A stretch of 41,834 nucleotides of DNA, taken from contig NZ_JHZS01000006.1 of NCBI RefSeq assembly GCF_000620865.1, forward strand, positions 1-41,834. The letters run 5' to 3'. The stretch's first letter is position 1, and every line of letters begins with the position of its first letter. Source of the stretch: Exiguobacterium sibiricum 7-3. GTDB taxonomy: Bacteria; Bacillota; Bacilli; Exiguobacteriales; Exiguobacteriaceae. Below are positions 41,745 to 41,834 of this stretch, piece by piece. A program made the position numbers and the translations under genes. The notes under the pieces are model-generated. The model saw only the letters and a list, made by a program, of their open reading frames with translations. It was not told the origin of the DNA and made no database searches.

Positions 41745-41834
41745 TTGCCTGGCAACGTCCTATCCTCACAGGGGGAAGCCCCCAACTACTTTCGGCGTTC
41801 AAGTGCTTAACTTCCGTGTTCGGCATGGGAACGG
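41745..41834 (-). rRNA. rrf: 5S ribosomal RNA, partial (3' part)
   Basis: Minus strand from the window edge: CCGTTCCCATGCCGAACACG, then GAAGTTAAGC, GTAGTTGGGGGCTTCCCCCTG, and GAGGATAGGACGTTGCCAGGC. These are hallmark stretches of bacterial 5S rRNA. About 25-30 bases of the 5' end lie outside the window. RnmV, encoded in this window, would process it. Confidence 0.97.

Overview
This 41.8 kb window is a dense housekeeping region of a low-GC Gram-positive (Firmicutes, class Bacilli) chromosome. Gene order follows the Bacillus subtilis segment from the first rRNA operon near the origin to lysS: yaaO-tmk-darA-holB-ricT-yabA-yabB-yazA-rsmI / abrB / metS-tatD-rpfB-rnmV-ksgA-veg-ispE-purR-spoVG-glmU-prs-pth-mfd-yabM-mazG-rqcP-divIC-yabR-tRNAMet-tRNAGlu-tilS-hpt-ftsH-coaX-hslO-(short yacD-like)-cysK-pabBAC-folP-folB-folK-dusB-lysS. 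All genes except abrB read on the minus strand, so the biological order runs from the right end of the window to the left. The genes that B. subtilis carries here for sporulation (spoVT, yabP, yabQ, spoIIE, yabG, sspF) are missing, as are ctc, yabJ, yaaR and yazB. This points to a non-sporulating member of Bacillales. Exiguobacterium is my best guess, from memory of gene content and protein character and not from any search.

The window lies between two rRNA operons with the same orientation. At the right edge is the 3' part of a 5S rRNA with its terminator. At the left edge, beyond the lysS terminator, are promoter sequences and a leader of the type that precedes 16S rRNA.

Layout from right to left: (1) 41.7-37.1 kb, a PLP decarboxylase, thymidylate kinase, the c-di-AMP receptor DarA, DNA polymerase III delta', RicT and the replication regulator YabA, almost all overlapping or abutting. 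(2) 37.1-35.2 kb, a tRNA methyltransferase-like gene, a GIY-YIG protein and RsmI. (3) 34.9-35.2 kb, abrB on the plus strand, preceded by a 340-base divergent region with several Spo0A-like boxes. (4) 34.5-28.6 kb, metS, tatD, a 3D/G5 cell-wall protein, the 5S maturase RnmV, KsgA and Veg. (5) 28.6-23.1 kb, ispE, purR (with a PurBox-like site), spoVG, glmU, prs and pth. (6) 23.0-15.2 kb, mfd, a flippase, mazG, rqcP, divIC and an RGG-rich S1 protein. (7) A tRNA-Met/tRNA-Glu pair. (8) 14.8-7.6 kb, tilS, hpt, ftsH, coaX, hslO, a very short SurA_N-like membrane protein and cysK. (9) 7.5-0.35 kb, the p-aminobenzoate/folate operon, dusB and lysS.

The genes cover translation and RNA maturation (lysS, metS, dusB, tilS, ksgA, rsmI, rnmV, pth, rqcP, tRNAs, 5S), folate and nucleotide metabolism (pab/fol, prs, hpt, tmk, purR), cell envelope (glmU, ispE, flippase, divIC, rpfB-like) and DNA replication or repair (holB, yabA, mfd). 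Packing is tight. Many junctions are 4-base ATGA overlaps, and three -35 hexamers contain the upstream gene's TGA stop codon. I found no mobile element, CRISPR array, toxin-antitoxin module, phage gene or wholly new system. The most interesting items are regulatory (Spo0A-type boxes at abrB in an asporogenous-looking locus, a PurBox at purR) and two unusual proteins (a mini SurA_N membrane protein and an RGG-extended YabR).
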